DNA from: CAZOHG01 sp964579725
Lineage (GTDB): Bacteria; Zhuqueibacterota; JdFR-76; BMS3Abin05
Direction of reading: 5' to 3'
Assembly (NCBI GenBank): GCA_964579725.1
Contig: CAZOHG010000005.1
Coordinates: 1-64,000, forward strand
DNA: 64,000 nt
Every line of letters starts with the position of its first letter. The first letter of the stretch is position 1. A program made the translations under genes and the position numbers. This document shows, piece after piece, positions 24,228 to 35,081 of this stretch. Below the pieces are notes generated by a model. It did not search any database and was not told the DNA's origin. It saw only the letters and a program-made list of their open reading frames with translations.

Positions 24228-25565
24228 TCAAAATGGAAAATTTCCGCCCAACATGCGTGCCATACTCCGTCGACCGCCTTTTTTGGAAAAGCGACGCATG
24301 AGCTTCTGCATTTCGTTAAATTGACTGAGAAGACGATTTACATCTTGCACGGTGGTACCGCTTCCGCGCGCAATGCGGCGCTTCCGGCTTCCATTGAGGA
24401 TTTTCGGATTTCGCCGCTCTTCTTTGGTCATCGAATGAATAATCGCTTCCACCTTCACCAGCGCCTTTTCGTCCACGCCGGCTTTGGCCAGGGGTGAGGC
24501 ACTTAAACCGGGAATCATGCCAATGATTTGTTCCAGAGGCCCCATTTTTTTAATTTGTTGAAGCTGGTGCAAAAAATCGTCGAATGTCAAACGCTTTTTG
24601 CGGATGGCTTCTTCCATTCGCCGCGTTTCTTCTTCGTCGGCTGCAATTTGCGCTTTTTCCACCAGCGACACCACATCGCCCATCCCCAAAATGCGCGACG
24701 CCATCCGATCGGGGTAAAATGGCTCCAGGGCGTTGAATTTTTCGCCAACGCCCACAAAGACAATCGGTTTCCCGGTGACTGCCTTAATGGAAAGAGCCGC
24801 ACCGCCGCGGGCGTCGCCGTCCATTTTCGTCAGAACCACCCCGTCAAAATCCAGCCAGTTGTGGAATTCGGTGGCTGCTTTTACGGCATCTTGCCCCGTC
24901 ATTCCGTCCGCCACAAACAGAATGTTGTGCGGTTTGGTTTTCCGCTTGATCTCCGCCAGTTCTTCCATCATTTTTTCATCCACGTGCAGACGTCCGGCGG
25001 TGTCAAAAATGACCACGTCGAACCCGTTTTTTCGCGCGTAGTCGATGGAATCGGCGGTAATTTGCAGGGGATTTTTGTTTTCCTCAAAAAAAACGGGGAT
25101 GTCCAACTGGCTCCCGATTTTTTTAAGCTGATCCACCGCGGCAGGCCTGTAAATGTCCGCCGCAACCATTAGCGGGCGGTGTTTCTGCCCTCGAAGGCGA
25201 AGCGCCAGTTTCCCTGTAAAGGTGGTTTTCCCTGATCCCTGAAGCCCCGCAATCATAAAAACTGTGGGCGGAATGTTGGCGAATTTCAGTGACACCGCCG
25301 ACTGACCCATGAGGCGCGTTAGTTCATCATAAATGATCTTAACCACCTGCTGGCCCGGCGTAATGCTTTTGAGGACCTCCTGACCGACCGCTTTTTCCTG
25401 AACGGACTGAATAAAGCTTTTCGCCACTTTGTAATTGACGTCCGCTTCCAGCAAAACTTGCCGGACTTCGCGCAGGGCATCGGCGATGTTTTTCTCGGTC
25501 AGTTTCCCCCTTCCCTTGATTTTCTTGAGAACGCCGTCTAATTTTCGGGTGAGATCTTCAAACAT
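24228..25565 (-). CDS. ffh: signal recognition particle protein Ffh
   Basis: A 445-residue SRP54 GTPase that targets membrane proteins to the Sec translocon together with SRP RNA and FtsY. The N domain is followed by the G domain with 'GLQGSGKTTFTGKLA', 'DTAGRLHVDEKMM' and 'TKMDGDARGGAALSI'. The M domain has the RNA-binding 'RRIARGSGTTVQDVNRLLSQF' helices and ends soon after a short Gly/Met tail. It precedes the rpsP cluster, a common arrangement. Confidence 0.97.
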   Translation of the reverse strand: MFEDLTRKLDGVLKKIKGRGKLTEKNIADALREVRQVLLEADVNYKVAKSFIQSVQEKAVGQEVLKSITPGQQVVKIIYDELTRLMGQSAVSLKFANIPPTVFMIAGLQGSGKTTFTGKLALRLRGQKHRPLMVAADIYRPAAVDQLKKIGSQLDIPVFFEENKNPLQITADSIDYARKNGFDVVIFDTAGRLHVDEKMMEELAEIKRKTKPHNILFVADGMTGQDAVKAATEFHNWLDFDGVVLTKMDGDARGGAALSIKAVTGKPIVFVGVGEKFNALEPFYPDRMASRILGMGDVVSLVEKAQIAADEEETRRMEEAIRKKRLTFDDFLHQLQQIKKMGPLEQIIGMIPGLSASPLAKAGVDEKALVKVEAIIHSMTKEERRNPKILNGSRKRRIARGSGTTVQDVNRLLSQFNEMQKLMRRFSKKGGRRSMARMLGGNFPF

Positions 25566-25754
25566 TCCGACGTAACTTCCCGCTCCAAAATATCTCTAAG
25601 TTTCAGTGTTTAAAAAAATTATGTCATTTCTCCCAAAGTATGTTAATTTAATAAAATTTGCCTGCCAATGCAAGCCTTTTTTCCGATTTCCCCGGAACAA
25701 TCGGAGACGCCTTTTAGTTTGTTAACGGCAAATTTTCACAGTTGTTTCCCCCTT

Positions 25755-27251
25755 TTACTGTTTTTCCGCCATTTTTTGGAGGAAATCCGCCAGTAACCGA
25801 ACCCCGAATCCGGTGGCACCCTTCGATAAATAGGGTCTTTTTTCGGTGGACCAGGCCACGCCGGCAATGTCTATGTGAACCCATTTGACCTTTTCAATAA
25901 AATTTTCCAGAAAAGCGCCCGCCACCGGCAGTCCGCCAGGCCCACCTCCGATATTTTTCATATCGGCCACAGAGCTTTTTAATTGATCGTGGTACTCTTC
26001 CCACAAAGGAATGGGCCACACCTTTTCACCCGTCCGCACAGCGCTTTCCTGAACCTTTTGAATCATCTCGTCTGCGTTGCCCATAACGGCTGCGCCGGCG
26101 TGCCCCAGAGCAACCACAGCGGCACCGGTCAACGTGGCTAAATCAATCAGCAGTTCGGGGTGAAATTCCTTTTGCGCAAACGTCAGGGCATCTGCCAAAA
26201 TGAGACGCCCCTCCGCATCCGTATTGAGCACCTCAATGGTCTGACCCGAAAAGCTTGTTACAACATCTCCTGGTTTGTAAGCTCCGCCCCCGGGCAGATT
26301 TTCGGTGGCGGGCACCACACCCACAATGTGAAGGGGAATTTCCAATCGGGCTGCGGCCCAGAGAAGACCGAAAACCGCCGCCCCACCGGCCATGTCGTAT
26401 TTCATTTCGTCCATGTTTTTGCTGGGTTTAATTGAAATTCCGCCGCTATCGAACGTCACTCCCTTTCCCACAAGGGCTACGGTTCCGTTTTTCGAGTGTT
26501 TTTTTCCGTATTCCAGAACAATCAATTTGGGCTCTTCCCGACTCCCGCTGGCCACGGCCAGCAGGGCTCCCATTCCCATGGTTTGCATTTGTCGCCGCGA
26601 ATAAATTCGGGTTTCAATCCCAAGCTCCGTTTCCATTTCTTTGGCTTTGGCCGCTAATTTGGTAGGCGTGACCACGTTTGCAGGGTGATTGGCCAGGTCT
26701 CGTGCCAGGTTCGCCGCCTCGGCTATTTGAATTCCCTTTCGCCCGGCGGCTCTAAGCGCCTTTTCTTCACCCCGCGGACACCAAAAGACCAGGCTTTCCA
26801 AACGAGGGGGAGACATTTCTTTTTCCCTGGTTCGATAGTAATCGAACCGGTAAAGCGCCAGATCGACACTTTCCACCGCCGCCTGCACCATGTCAACGAC
26901 CGTTAAGCCGTTTTCCGATAAATCGCGCACGGCGAGGAATATTTCCCTCTGCTGTTTTTGGGCAGCATCCACCAGCCGGCCGACGGCGCGGCGGAATTTC
27001 TCCGGGGTAAATTCCTCTTTTTTGCCCAAACCGAGGAGAAAGAGGCGCGCCGGTTTCCCTTCCCGGTAAATCGACCACACATCCAATTCTTCCCCCTTGA
27101 ACTCATCCGAATCAATGGCAATCCGATTCAGAAAGGCCTTTAGTTCTCTGTCAATGGGAAACACATCCGCCGTTTCGCCTTCGAAGAGAAACAGAGCCAA
27201 ATTTTCCGCTTCCACTGCCCCCCAGTCCGCCGTTTCGAAATAAATGTGCAT
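25755..27251 (-). CDS. pepA: cytosol (leucyl) aminopeptidase M17
   Basis: A 498-residue two-zinc peptidase that releases N-terminal residues from peptides. The metal and catalytic site motifs 'GKGVTFDSGGISIKP', 'MKYDMAGGAAV' and 'NTDAEGRLILADAL' are intact. An N-terminal macro-like domain of about 170 residues is normal for the family. GGAG lies 7 bp before the ATG at 27251, which is preferred to the in-frame codon 12 residues earlier. A terminator at 27286-27317 separates it from nuoN, so it is probably expressed independently. Confidence 0.95.
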   Translation of the reverse strand: MHIYFETADWGAVEAENLALFLFEGETADVFPIDRELKAFLNRIAIDSDEFKGEELDVWSIYREGKPARLFLLGLGKKEEFTPEKFRRAVGRLVDAAQKQQREIFLAVRDLSENGLTVVDMVQAAVESVDLALYRFDYYRTREKEMSPPRLESLVFWCPRGEEKALRAAGRKGIQIAEAANLARDLANHPANVVTPTKLAAKAKEMETELGIETRIYSRRQMQTMGMGALLAVASGSREEPKLIVLEYGKKHSKNGTVALVGKGVTFDSGGISIKPSKNMDEMKYDMAGGAAVFGLLWAAARLEIPLHIVGVVPATENLPGGGAYKPGDVVTSFSGQTIEVLNTDAEGRLILADALTFAQKEFHPELLIDLATLTGAAVVALGHAGAAVMGNADEMIQKVQESAVRTGEKVWPIPLWEEYHDQLKSSVADMKNIGGGPGGLPVAGAFLENFIEKVKWVHIDIAGVAWSTEKRPYLSKGATGFGVRLLADFLQKMAEKQ

Positions 27252-27285
27252 GGGAACACTCCTTTTTCCCCCGATTTCTACCACC

Positions 27286-27317
27286 AAAAAAATAGGGTCT
27301 TCTCAAAGAGAGACCCT
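27286..27317 (-). terminator. intrinsic terminator of the nuo operon
   Basis: On the minus strand, AGGGTCT and AGACCCT form a 7-bp stem with a 10-nt loop, followed directly by A and seven T. It lies 48 bp after the nuoN stop and 35 bp before the pepA start, so it ends the complex I transcript. Confidence 0.9.
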
Positions 27318-27364
27318 CGGGAACCGCTTGAAATATGTCCTATTTTCAAAAGCAGAGCTTTTTT

Positions 27365-28831
27365 CTACAAAATGGCGATAAGCGCCACCGTTTTTTGAAA
27401 AAGAGCCATCATGCTGGAGGGGAAAAATCCAAGGTAGAGCACCCCGGCAATGGCAATGACCAGAGCCAGACCCACGCCCCACGAGATTGCGGGAAGCTGC
27501 AACTCTTTCCCTTCTTCCGGCTCCTGCATGTACATGGCCACAATCACACGCAAGTAGTAATAGGCCGAAACCACGGAATTCAACACGCTCAGAATAACCA
27601 ACCAAACGAACCCTGCCTTCAGAGCGGCACTAAAAAGATAAAATTTTCCCACAAATCCGGCCGTCGGCGGCACACCGGCCAGTGAAAACATGAAAATTGC
27701 CATGGCCAGTGCCGCAAAGGGATATTTGTACCCAATGCCGCGGTAGCTCGAAATCCGCAAATTCTCCACTCGATTGGACGCCCCCAAATAGGAAACCACG
27801 CCAAAGGCGCCGATATTCATAAAGGTGTACGCCAACAGGTAGTACAAAACCGCCGAGTGCCCCATGGCACTTCCCGCTAAAATGCCCACTAAAAGGTAGC
27901 CTGCGTGGGCAATGCTGGAATACGCCAACATTCGTTTAATATTCGTTTGCACCAATGCGGTCACATTTCCGACGGTCATGGTCAAAAACGCCAGAACCCA
28001 AATGGCCACCACCCATTCGTGGTTGTGAAAAGGGGCAATGGCCTCCAAGAGGCGGATCAGAACGGCAAAAGCAGCCCCTTTGGCTCCCACTGACATAAAA
28101 GCGGTAATAGGCGTAGGTGCCCCCTGGTAGACGTCGGGGGTCCATTGGTGAAACGGTACCAAAGCCGCTTTAAACGAAAGGCCAATCAGAAAAAGGATTA
28201 ATCCCGCCACAAAAAGAATGCTGCCAAACCCGTGAATCTGTGCAAACTCTCCCAGAGCCTTGAAAGTAAAATGACCGGTCGCGCCGTACAAAAGGGCAAT
28301 CCCGTACAGAAAAAATCCGGTTGAAAAAGCCCCGAGCAAAAAATATTTGAGGGCTGCCTCAACGGAATCGGCTCGCATTTTCTTAAATCCGGAAAGAATG
28401 TACAGGCTGATTGAAAAGATTTCCAATCCAAGAAAAACGATGAGGAAATTCACCCCCTGCACCATGACCATCATTCCGGAGAGTGCAAAAAGGAGCAAGG
28501 CGTAAAAATCACCGTAACTGACGTAGTCGGCCTCCACGCGATTCAGCGAAATCAGAACGGCCAGAAAAGCTCCCATGATAAAAATCAATTGAAAGGCCAG
28601 AGCAAAATTGTCATCACTCACCATGCCGCCAAAACCTGTGAGACGGCTTCCCCAAAGCGACCCCAATTGCAGCAGAGCCACAATGAGTCCGACAATCGAC
28701 AAAACGGCCAAAAGCTCTCGCCGAGCTTTGTGAAAAATCAAGCCAACGAGCAACAAAACAGTTGCCGTAATCATTACGGTTAATGCCGGGGCAATGGCAG
28801 CAAAATCTATTTGAGGAATACTGAAATCCAT
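27365..28831 (-). CDS. nuoN: NADH-quinone oxidoreductase subunit N
   Basis: A 488-residue antiporter-like proton-pumping subunit of the complex I membrane arm, with about 14 helices. Typical stretches are 'NFLIVFLGLEIFSISLYILSGFKK', 'VPFHQWTPDVYQGAPTPITAFMSVGAKGAAF' (essential Lys in helix 7-8) and 'NVTALVQTNIKRMLAYSSIAHAGYLLVG'. It is the final gene of the operon, 50 bp after nuoM, followed by a terminator. Confidence 0.96.
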   Translation of the reverse strand: MDFSIPQIDFAAIAPALTVMITATVLLLVGLIFHKARRELLAVLSIVGLIVALLQLGSLWGSRLTGFGGMVSDDNFALAFQLIFIMGAFLAVLISLNRVEADYVSYGDFYALLLFALSGMMVMVQGVNFLIVFLGLEIFSISLYILSGFKKMRADSVEAALKYFLLGAFSTGFFLYGIALLYGATGHFTFKALGEFAQIHGFGSILFVAGLILFLIGLSFKAALVPFHQWTPDVYQGAPTPITAFMSVGAKGAAFAVLIRLLEAIAPFHNHEWVVAIWVLAFLTMTVGNVTALVQTNIKRMLAYSSIAHAGYLLVGILAGSAMGHSAVLYYLLAYTFMNIGAFGVVSYLGASNRVENLRISSYRGIGYKYPFAALAMAIFMFSLAGVPPTAGFVGKFYLFSAALKAGFVWLVILSVLNSVVSAYYYLRVIVAMYMQEPEEGKELQLPAISWGVGLALVIAIAGVLYLGFFPSSMMALFQKTVALIAIL

Positions 28832-28881
28832 CCTGTCTCCTTCATTCGCACAATGAATTGGTTCAATTCACGTTTGCCTTC

Positions 28882-30447
28882 TTATTTCTCAAGGGATTTG
28901 TCAACCACCCAACGGGGCATTGTTTGCCTCTCCATGAGCGTGATCTTTTCCTGACGAGTCTGCCGCGTTTTCAGCAAATTCTCCACCGATTTTTCCGATT
29001 TGGAGAGGAAATATTTCGGGTACAGGCCGATCCAGAAAATCACCAACACGATGGGTACTAACACGACAATTTCGCGGAGATTTAAATCTTTTAGGGCTTT
29101 GTTTTCCTCTTTGTCAAGCGGGCCGAAATTAACCCGATGGAACATCCAGAGCATGTACACCGCCGCAAAGATAACACCGGAAGCGGCGAAAATAGCGTAA
29201 ATTTTATGCGCCTCAAAGGTGCCCAAAAGAATCAGGAATTCACCCACAAAACCGTTCAAACCGGGCAGCCCAATGGACGAAAGGGTTACAATTCCGAAAA
29301 ACGTCGCGAAAATCGGCAGTTGTTTGGCCAGCCCGCCGAAATCTGCGATTAGCCGGGTGTGCCGACGTTCGTAAATCATCCCCACAATCAAAAACAAAGC
29401 CCCTGTGGAAAGTCCGTGGTTGAGCATTTGAATCAGACCGCCCTGCAAGCCCTCAACCGTCATGGCGAAAATACCCAACATGACAAATCCCAAATGGCTG
29501 ACGCTGGAGTACGCCACCAATTTTTTCAGATCGGGTTGTACCATGGAAACCAGAGCGCCGTACAAAATGCCGATAACCGCCAGAACCGAGATTAAACCCA
29601 CAAATTCCACACTCACATTGGGAAAAAGGGGCAGGCAAAATCGCAGAAAACCGTACGTGCCCATTTTCAGCAGAACCCCGGCCAGAATGACACTGCCGCC
29701 GGTGGGGGCTTCCACGTGGGCATCGGGCAACCACGTGTGAAATGGAAACATGGGCACTTTAATCGCAAAAGCCAGAGCAAAAGCCAAAAACAGCCAAAAC
29801 TGCGTCCGAACGGGAATCAGCACGGACTGAATGTCAAGCAGATCGAAACTGTACGTGCCTGTGACGTGGTAATGGAGAAAATAAAGAGTAATAATGGCCA
29901 CCAACATGAGGACACCGCCGAACATGGTGTACAAAAAGAATTTGAGGGCCGCGTAGATGCGGCGCGGGCCTCCCCACACCCCGATGATGAAATACATCGG
30001 GATCAACATTCCCTCCCAGAACATGTAAAACAAAACCAAGTCCAGTGAAAGGAATACGCCCAACATACCGGTTTCGAGCATCAGAAACACAATCATGTAT
30101 TCTTTGACGCGTTTTTGAATATACGTCCAGGAGGAGAGAATGACAATCGGCATTAAAAAAGTGGTCAGAATTACCATGAACAAACTAATGCCGTCCACAC
30201 CGAGGTGGTAATGAATGCCCAGCGAAGGAATCCAACTTACTTTCTCCTGAAATTGGTAGGCGGCAGTTGAGGAATCAAATCCCAACCAAATGGGAAGCGA
30301 AATGAGAAAAATAAGCGTCGTCCAAATGAGGGTGAAATAACGCGCAAAATTTTCCTTCTCTCGTGAGACAAATAAGAGAAAAACCGCCCCGAAAAGCGGG
30401 AGAAAGGTAATGGTGGTTAAAATGTGATTGTGAATAAATTCTATCAT
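28882..30447 (-). CDS. nuoM: NADH-quinone oxidoreductase subunit M
   Basis: A 521-residue antiporter-like membrane subunit. '[29 protein letters not shown]', '[36 protein letters not shown]' and '[21 protein letters not shown]' are the proton-channel segments with the conserved Glu and Lys residues. The C-terminal ~40 residues are hydrophilic. It is 48 bp downstream of nuoL. Confidence 0.96.
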   Translation of the reverse strand: MIEFIHNHILTTITFLPLFGAVFLLFVSREKENFARYFTLIWTTLIFLISLPIWLGFDSSTAAYQFQEKVSWIPSLGIHYHLGVDGISLFMVILTTFLMPIVILSSWTYIQKRVKEYMIVFLMLETGMLGVFLSLDLVLFYMFWEGMLIPMYFIIGVWGGPRRIYAALKFFLYTMFGGVLMLVAIITLYFLHYHVTGTYSFDLLDIQSVLIPVRTQFWLFLAFALAFAIKVPMFPFHTWLPDAHVEAPTGGSVILAGVLLKMGTYGFLRFCLPLFPNVSVEFVGLISVLAVIGILYGALVSMVQPDLKKLVAYSSVSHLGFVMLGIFAMTVEGLQGGLIQMLNHGLSTGALFLIVGMIYERRHTRLIADFGGLAKQLPIFATFFGIVTLSSIGLPGLNGFVGEFLILLGTFEAHKIYAIFAASGVIFAAVYMLWMFHRVNFGPLDKEENKALKDLNLREIVVLVPIVLVIFWIGLYPKYFLSKSEKSVENLLKTRQTRQEKITLMERQTMPRWVVDKSLEK

Positions 30448-30495
30448 CGGTTCAACTCCGCTGAAAAATCAGAATTTGCACATGTTGTTTAGGCC

Positions 30496-32445
30496 TTAAT
30501 AAAACAAGAGATAAAATACCAAAATAACCACGCCAACTACAAAGGACAGGGCGTAATTTTGGACAAAACCGGTTTGCCACTTGCGAACCACGCGCCCTGA
30601 CCCGCGGAAAAAATTCCCCGTACCGTTTACAACCCCGTCAATAATTTTCACATCTACAAATTTCCAAAGGAAACTGTCGGAAATGGCTGCTATCGGATTG
30701 ACAATGAGCGTCTCGTAAATTTCATCTACATAATATTTGTTGTAAACCAATTCATACACATATTTGATTTTCTCGGCGACTACTTTCGGCAATTCCGGCT
30801 TTTTCAGATACATTAAATAAGCAAAACCGATGCCGATGAGAACAATCACAAATGTAATGGTCATAAGAGAGAGCTCCAGACTGTGGGCAGCCTGTTCCGG
30901 AACACGGGAAACAAATCCGGCAGCGTGGCGGATTTCGAAGCTTTTTTCAAATACCGGATCCAGAAAATGCTCAAATCCATTGTTGCCGCCTAAAATTTTG
31001 GGGATGCCTACGTAGCCACCCACCAGTGCCAAAAAGCCCAAAATCATAAGGGGGATCGTCATTACCGAGGGAGATTCGTGGACGTGCTCGGCGATTTCTT
31101 TTTTGGCTCGCAATTCCCCGTGAAACGTCATGTACACGGCGCGAAACATGTAAAAAGCGGTCAGCCCAGCCGTGACCGCCCCTACCAACCAAATCCAGAA
31201 ATTCCCGTAGGGGCTGGAAAAAGATTGCCACAGGATTTCATCCTTGGAGAAAAAACCGGAGAAGCCGGGGATGCCGGAGATGGCCAGCGTTGCAATGAGA
31301 AAAGTCCAATAGGTAATCGGCATGTGTTTTTTTAATCCCCCCATAATGCGCATATCCGTATTGTTGGACATGGCGTGCATGACGCTGCCGGCTCCCATAA
31401 AAAGCAGGGCTTTGAAAAAGGCGTGGGTCATCAAATGAAAAATTCCGGCGGCAAAAGCCCCCACACCTACACCGACAAACATGTAGCCCAGCTGGCTAAT
31501 GGTCGAATAGGCCAGAACGCGCTTGATATCAAACTGGGTCATGCCAATGGTGGCGGCGAAGAAAGCCGTGGTTACGCCGATGACCGCTACCAGAGCCATC
31601 GAAATGGGCGCCAGTGTGTACAAGACATTCGCTCTCGCCACCATGTACACCCCCGCCGTTACCATCGTGGCTGCGTGAATGAGAGCCGAGACGGGCGTGG
31701 GTCCTGCCATGGCGTCCGGCAACCAGACGTACAGGGGAATTTGCGCCGATTTTCCCATCGCTCCAACAAAAAGCAGTGACGTAATGAGTGTGATGATCGG
31801 AGCGCCAATGGCGTATTTCGCCGCGGCCATTGAAAAAACCTGCTGAAAATTCAATGTGTGAAAGGTGATAAACAGAAAGAAAATGCCTAACAGAAACCCA
31901 AAATCGCCAATTCGGTTAACGACAAAGGCTTTCCGGCCAGCGTAGGCGTTGTAATTGTCTTCAAACCAGAATCCGATGAGCAGATACGAACAAAGCCCCA
32001 CACCTTCCCAACCGACAAACATCATTAAAAAATTGTCGGCTGTAATGAGAAGCAACATGGAAAAAACAAATAAATTCAGGTAGGTGAAAAACCGGTTGTA
32101 GCTCCGGTCGCCGTGCATGTACCCGATAGAATACACGTGAATCACAAAGGACACCCCGGTGACCACGAGCATCATAACAATGGAGAGGGGATCGACCAAA
32201 AAAGCAATTTGAGCCTTAAAGCTACCGGCCACAATCCAATCATACAGCGTTTGGGTAAACACACGGTGGTCAGCCGGGTATTTGAACATATCGGCAAAAA
32301 TGAAGCAGGCGACCACAAACGAAAGACCGATCATACTGCTGGCAATAATTCCGACCGCCTTTTTCCCGATAAATTTACCGAAAAAGCCGTTTATGATCAC
32401 ACCCACCAATGGAAATAGGGGAACCAACCAAATCCATTCCGCCAT
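30496..32445 (-). CDS. nuoL: NADH-quinone oxidoreductase subunit L
   Basis: A 649-residue subunit, the largest of the three antiporter-like proteins, at the distal end of the membrane arm. Visible motifs are 'FLVDPLSIVMMLVVTGVSFVIHVYSIGYMHGD', 'GWEGVGLCSYLLIGFWF', 'QIPLYVWLPDAMAGPTPVSALIHAATMVTAGVYM' and 'DIKRVLAYSTISQLGYMFVG'. The C-terminal region (residues 520-649) supplies the long lateral helix and last TM helix. It is 89 bp downstream of nuoK. Confidence 0.96.
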   Translation of the reverse strand: MAEWIWLVPLFPLVGVIINGFFGKFIGKKAVGIIASSMIGLSFVVACFIFADMFKYPADHRVFTQTLYDWIVAGSFKAQIAFLVDPLSIVMMLVVTGVSFVIHVYSIGYMHGDRSYNRFFTYLNLFVFSMLLLITADNFLMMFVGWEGVGLCSYLLIGFWFEDNYNAYAGRKAFVVNRIGDFGFLLGIFFLFITFHTLNFQQVFSMAAAKYAIGAPIITLITSLLFVGAMGKSAQIPLYVWLPDAMAGPTPVSALIHAATMVTAGVYMVARANVLYTLAPISMALVAVIGVTTAFFAATIGMTQFDIKRVLAYSTISQLGYMFVGVGVGAFAAGIFHLMTHAFFKALLFMGAGSVMHAMSNNTDMRIMGGLKKHMPITYWTFLIATLAISGIPGFSGFFSKDEILWQSFSSPYGNFWIWLVGAVTAGLTAFYMFRAVYMTFHGELRAKKEIAEHVHESPSVMTIPLMILGFLALVGGYVGIPKILGGNNGFEHFLDPVFEKSFEIRHAAGFVSRVPEQAAHSLELSLMTITFVIVLIGIGFAYLMYLKKPELPKVVAEKIKYVYELVYNKYYVDEIYETLIVNPIAAISDSFLWKFVDVKIIDGVVNGTGNFFRGSGRVVRKWQTGFVQNYALSFVVGVVILVFYLLFY

Positions 32446-32534
32446 AATGATCCCTCTCTAACTATTCAAAAACGATGCTCGTCTTTTGAGTCAATTTTCT
32501 TGCCCCGCACAACCCCCCTCCCAATCTTGCCCTT

Positions 32535-32837
32535 CTACCCTTTGAGCAGGTTAATGTCATCCACATGGACGGTGGAGCGCAGGCGAAAAGCCGAAATAAT
32601 GAGAGCCAAGCCGACTGCCACTTCCGCAGCCGCAACCGTCATGATAAAAAACACAAAAATTTGCCCGTCCAGAGATTGCAATTGTCGGGCAATAACAATC
32701 AGCGTCAAATTGACCGAATTCAACATTAATTCAATGGACATAAAAATAACGATAGCATTGCGGCGGATAAGCACTCCAATAACACCGATACTAAACAGGA
32801 CAGCTCCCAAAATAAGCAAATTTGTTGTCGGAATCAT
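32535..32837 (-). CDS. nuoK: NADH-quinone oxidoreductase subunit K
   Basis: A 100-residue three-helix membrane subunit with the conserved '[13 protein letters not shown]' carrying the essential Glu, and '[13 protein letters not shown]' with the second one. The ATG at 32837 is chosen because GGAGA is 7 bp upstream and the resulting length is exactly that of the family; the longer frame to 32948 is not coding. It couples quinone chemistry to proton movement. Confidence 0.95.
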   Translation of the reverse strand: MIPTTNLLILGAVLFSIGVIGVLIRRNAIVIFMSIELMLNSVNLTLIVIARQLQSLDGQIFVFFIMTVAAAEVAVGLALIISAFRLRSTVHVDDINLLKG

Positions 32838-32892
32838 CAAAATTTCTCCACTCTTTATCTGCCCCGGCAGACGACACCCCACTGACCGGGGA

Positions 32893-33414
32893 TCAACCCT
32901 CGTTCGGCAATTTTTTGCGGCCCAAAAGAATAGCGCCGACCATCCCAATTAGCAAGAGCACGGATGCCAGTTCAAACGGCAATAGATATTTGGTGAAAAG
33001 CAATGTACCCAGCGCTTCCACACTACCGATTTGATCCACGCGGGATTGTGGGAAAACCCCCAAGGCACCCGAAACGGAACTGGCCTTCAAAATGAGAAAA
33101 CCCTGTACCAAAAGCAGGATCCCGAAAATCACCCCGAAAATCACCTGAAACGGACGCCCGATGGGTAAACGAATCTCGTTTCGGAGATTGAGCAGCATGA
33201 TGACAAAAAGGAACAGCACCATAATGGCGCCGGCGTACACCATGACCTGAACAATCGACAAAAATTGCGCCCCGAGGAGTGCGTAAATACCTGCCAGACT
33301 AAAAAAAGCAATCACCAGAAACAGGGCACTGTAAACCGGGTTTTTGTGGAAAATCATGCCCAGCGCCGACAAAATGGCCAGTAATCCAAACAGGTACAAA
33401 AAAACAGTAACCAT
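32893..33414 (-). CDS. nuoJ: NADH-quinone oxidoreductase subunit J
   Basis: A 173-residue five-helix membrane subunit. '[61 protein letters not shown]' is the family hallmark, including the pi-bulge helix 3 region. It links the quinone site to the antiporter modules. It is 8 bp after nuoI. Confidence 0.95.
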   Translation of the reverse strand: MVTVFLYLFGLLAILSALGMIFHKNPVYSALFLVIAFFSLAGIYALLGAQFLSIVQVMVYAGAIMVLFLFVIMLLNLRNEIRLPIGRPFQVIFGVIFGILLLVQGFLILKASSVSGALGVFPQSRVDQIGSVEALGTLLFTKYLLPFELASVLLLIGMVGAILLGRKKLPNEG

Positions 33415-33422
33415 GGTGAACT

Positions 33423-33944
33423 CTACCTTTTCTTACTTTCTTCCAATTGTCGCTTGTAGTAATTGCCGTCTTTCGTCAAATCGTAATTCTTTAAAAGCCG
33501 CTCTTTGTCCCAGATCAGGCTTTCACGGGTGTAATCGGCAAAGTCGTAGATCTCGGTCAATTCAATGGCATCCTCGGGACAGGCCTCCTCACACATGCCG
33601 CAAAGAATACACCGCAGCATATCGATTTTGTACCAGACGGGATACTTTTCCCGATCGTCCCAGGGCGCCGCTCCGCCTTGCATCGAAATGGCGTGGGCAG
33701 GGCAAGCCGTGGCGCACATCTCACACGCCACACACTTCTCGCGCCCCAATTCGTCTCGGTTTAGCCGAATGGCCCCGCGATGCCCGGGAGGCGGAAACCA
33801 TTTTTCGTCCGGGTACTCCAGGGTAATGTGTTTTTTAAACAGATGGCGAAACGTAACGGACAACCCCGTCAGGATTGCCGGTATGTAAAGCGCATCCCAG
33901 ATGGTTAATTTGGGCGTGACGCGTTTTACTTTTTTTACTTTCAT
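33423..33944 (-). CDS. nuoI: NADH-quinone oxidoreductase subunit I
   Basis: A 173-residue peripheral subunit with two [4Fe-4S] clusters (N6a, N6b). Both ferredoxin motifs are intact: 'CVACEMCATACPAHAI' and 'CILCGMCEEACPEDAI'. An N-terminal amphipathic segment and the family-typical 'YPDEKWFPPPGHRGAIRLNRDE' precede them. It passes electrons from NuoG toward NuoB at the membrane interface. Confidence 0.97.
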   Translation of the reverse strand: MKVKKVKRVTPKLTIWDALYIPAILTGLSVTFRHLFKKHITLEYPDEKWFPPPGHRGAIRLNRDELGREKCVACEMCATACPAHAISMQGGAAPWDDREKYPVWYKIDMLRCILCGMCEEACPEDAIELTEIYDFADYTRESLIWDKERLLKNYDLTKDGNYYKRQLEESKKR

Positions 33945-34017
33945 TTCAGCCTCAATCTATTTTACTGCTGTTTCGTCTCTTTTATTTTTTGCGTGTTCCT
34001 TAGCTTGCAGGCTCCTT

Positions 34018-35073
34018 TTACACCAGCGCCAGCATAACAAGAGCCGTTATGAGAATATTGGCCAAAGCAAGGGGCAAAAGATATTTCCACCCTAATTTCA
34101 TTAACTGGTCAAAGCGGAACCGGGGCACCGTCCAGCGCACCCACAGGTAAAAAAACAGAAAAAAACCCACCTTGGCAGAAAAAGCAATAATACCCAACAG
34201 CACTCCCCAGATCCCCAAAGCGCTTTCGTTAACCCACGGGAAGTCCCAGCCACCAAAGAACAGGGTTGTAATGAGCGCCGACGACGTAATTAACCCGGCA
34301 TATTCACCCATAAAAAAGAGGGCGAATTTCATGCTGCCATATTCGGTGTGGTAACCACCCACCAATTCGGGTTCCGCCTCCGGCATATCGAAAGGGAGTC
34401 GATTGGTTTCGGCAAAAGCTGCTACCAAAAAGATCAGAAAACCGAGGGGTTGCAAAATGACCAGCCACCGCGGTAAAAATCCCCAAAGCAAATGCGTTTG
34501 GTAATCCACAATGGCGCTGAGGCGCAGGCTACCGACAATCATCAGCAAGCCGATAATGGAAAGCCCCATGCTCAATTCGTAGCTAATCATTTGAGCCGAA
34601 GAGCGCAAACCACCCATTAGGGGATATTTGCTGTTCGAGGACCAACCCGCCAGCGCTACCCCGTACACCACAAAAGAAGTGAGGGCGAAAATGTACAAAA
34701 TTCCCACATTTAAATTGGCGATGGACATCTGAAAGCGCTGTCCCCAGGCGGAAAAAGTCGGCCCTACGGGAATAACGGCATACGTTACCAAAGCGGAGAA
34801 AAAGACCAACACCGGAGCCACGAGGTAAATGAGCTTGTCGGCATTAGCGGGAATAATATCTTCTTTGGTAATAAATTTGACGCCGTCGGCGAAGGGCTGG
34901 AACAAACCCATTGGCCCCACCCGATTGGGTCCCAGGCGGTCTTGCATAAAAGCACTTACGCGCCGCTCGGCTAGGGTCAAATAGGTCAAAATCAACATAT
35001 TGACGCCAAGGATCACGGCTATTTTTACAACAATAATGACAATATCTAAAATGACATTTCCTGTGTTCGTCAT
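34018..35073 (-). CDS. nuoH: NADH-quinone oxidoreductase subunit H
   Basis: A 351-residue membrane subunit with eight to nine helices forming much of the quinone channel. Conserved blocks are 'AERRVSAFMQDRLGPNRVGPMGLFQPFADGVKFITKEDIIPANAD' and 'RLPFDMPEAEPELVGGYHTEYGSMKFALFFMGEYA', the latter holding the acidic residues of the E-channel. It lies 8 bp after nuoG and 73 bp before nuoI. Confidence 0.97.
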   Translation of the reverse strand: MTNTGNVILDIVIIVVKIAVILGVNMLILTYLTLAERRVSAFMQDRLGPNRVGPMGLFQPFADGVKFITKEDIIPANADKLIYLVAPVLVFFSALVTYAVIPVGPTFSAWGQRFQMSIANLNVGILYIFALTSFVVYGVALAGWSSNSKYPLMGGLRSSAQMISYELSMGLSIIGLLMIVGSLRLSAIVDYQTHLLWGFLPRWLVILQPLGFLIFLVAAFAETNRLPFDMPEAEPELVGGYHTEYGSMKFALFFMGEYAGLITSSALITTLFFGGWDFPWVNESALGIWGVLLGIIAFSAKVGFFLFFYLWVRWTVPRFRFDQLMKLGWKYLLPLALANILITALVMLALV

Positions 35074-35081
35074 CGCAATCC

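Noticed and set aside
32838..32948. N-terminal extension of nuoK
   Set aside because: The extension is not similar to NuoK, and the ATG at 32837 has a good ribosome site and gives the normal length.
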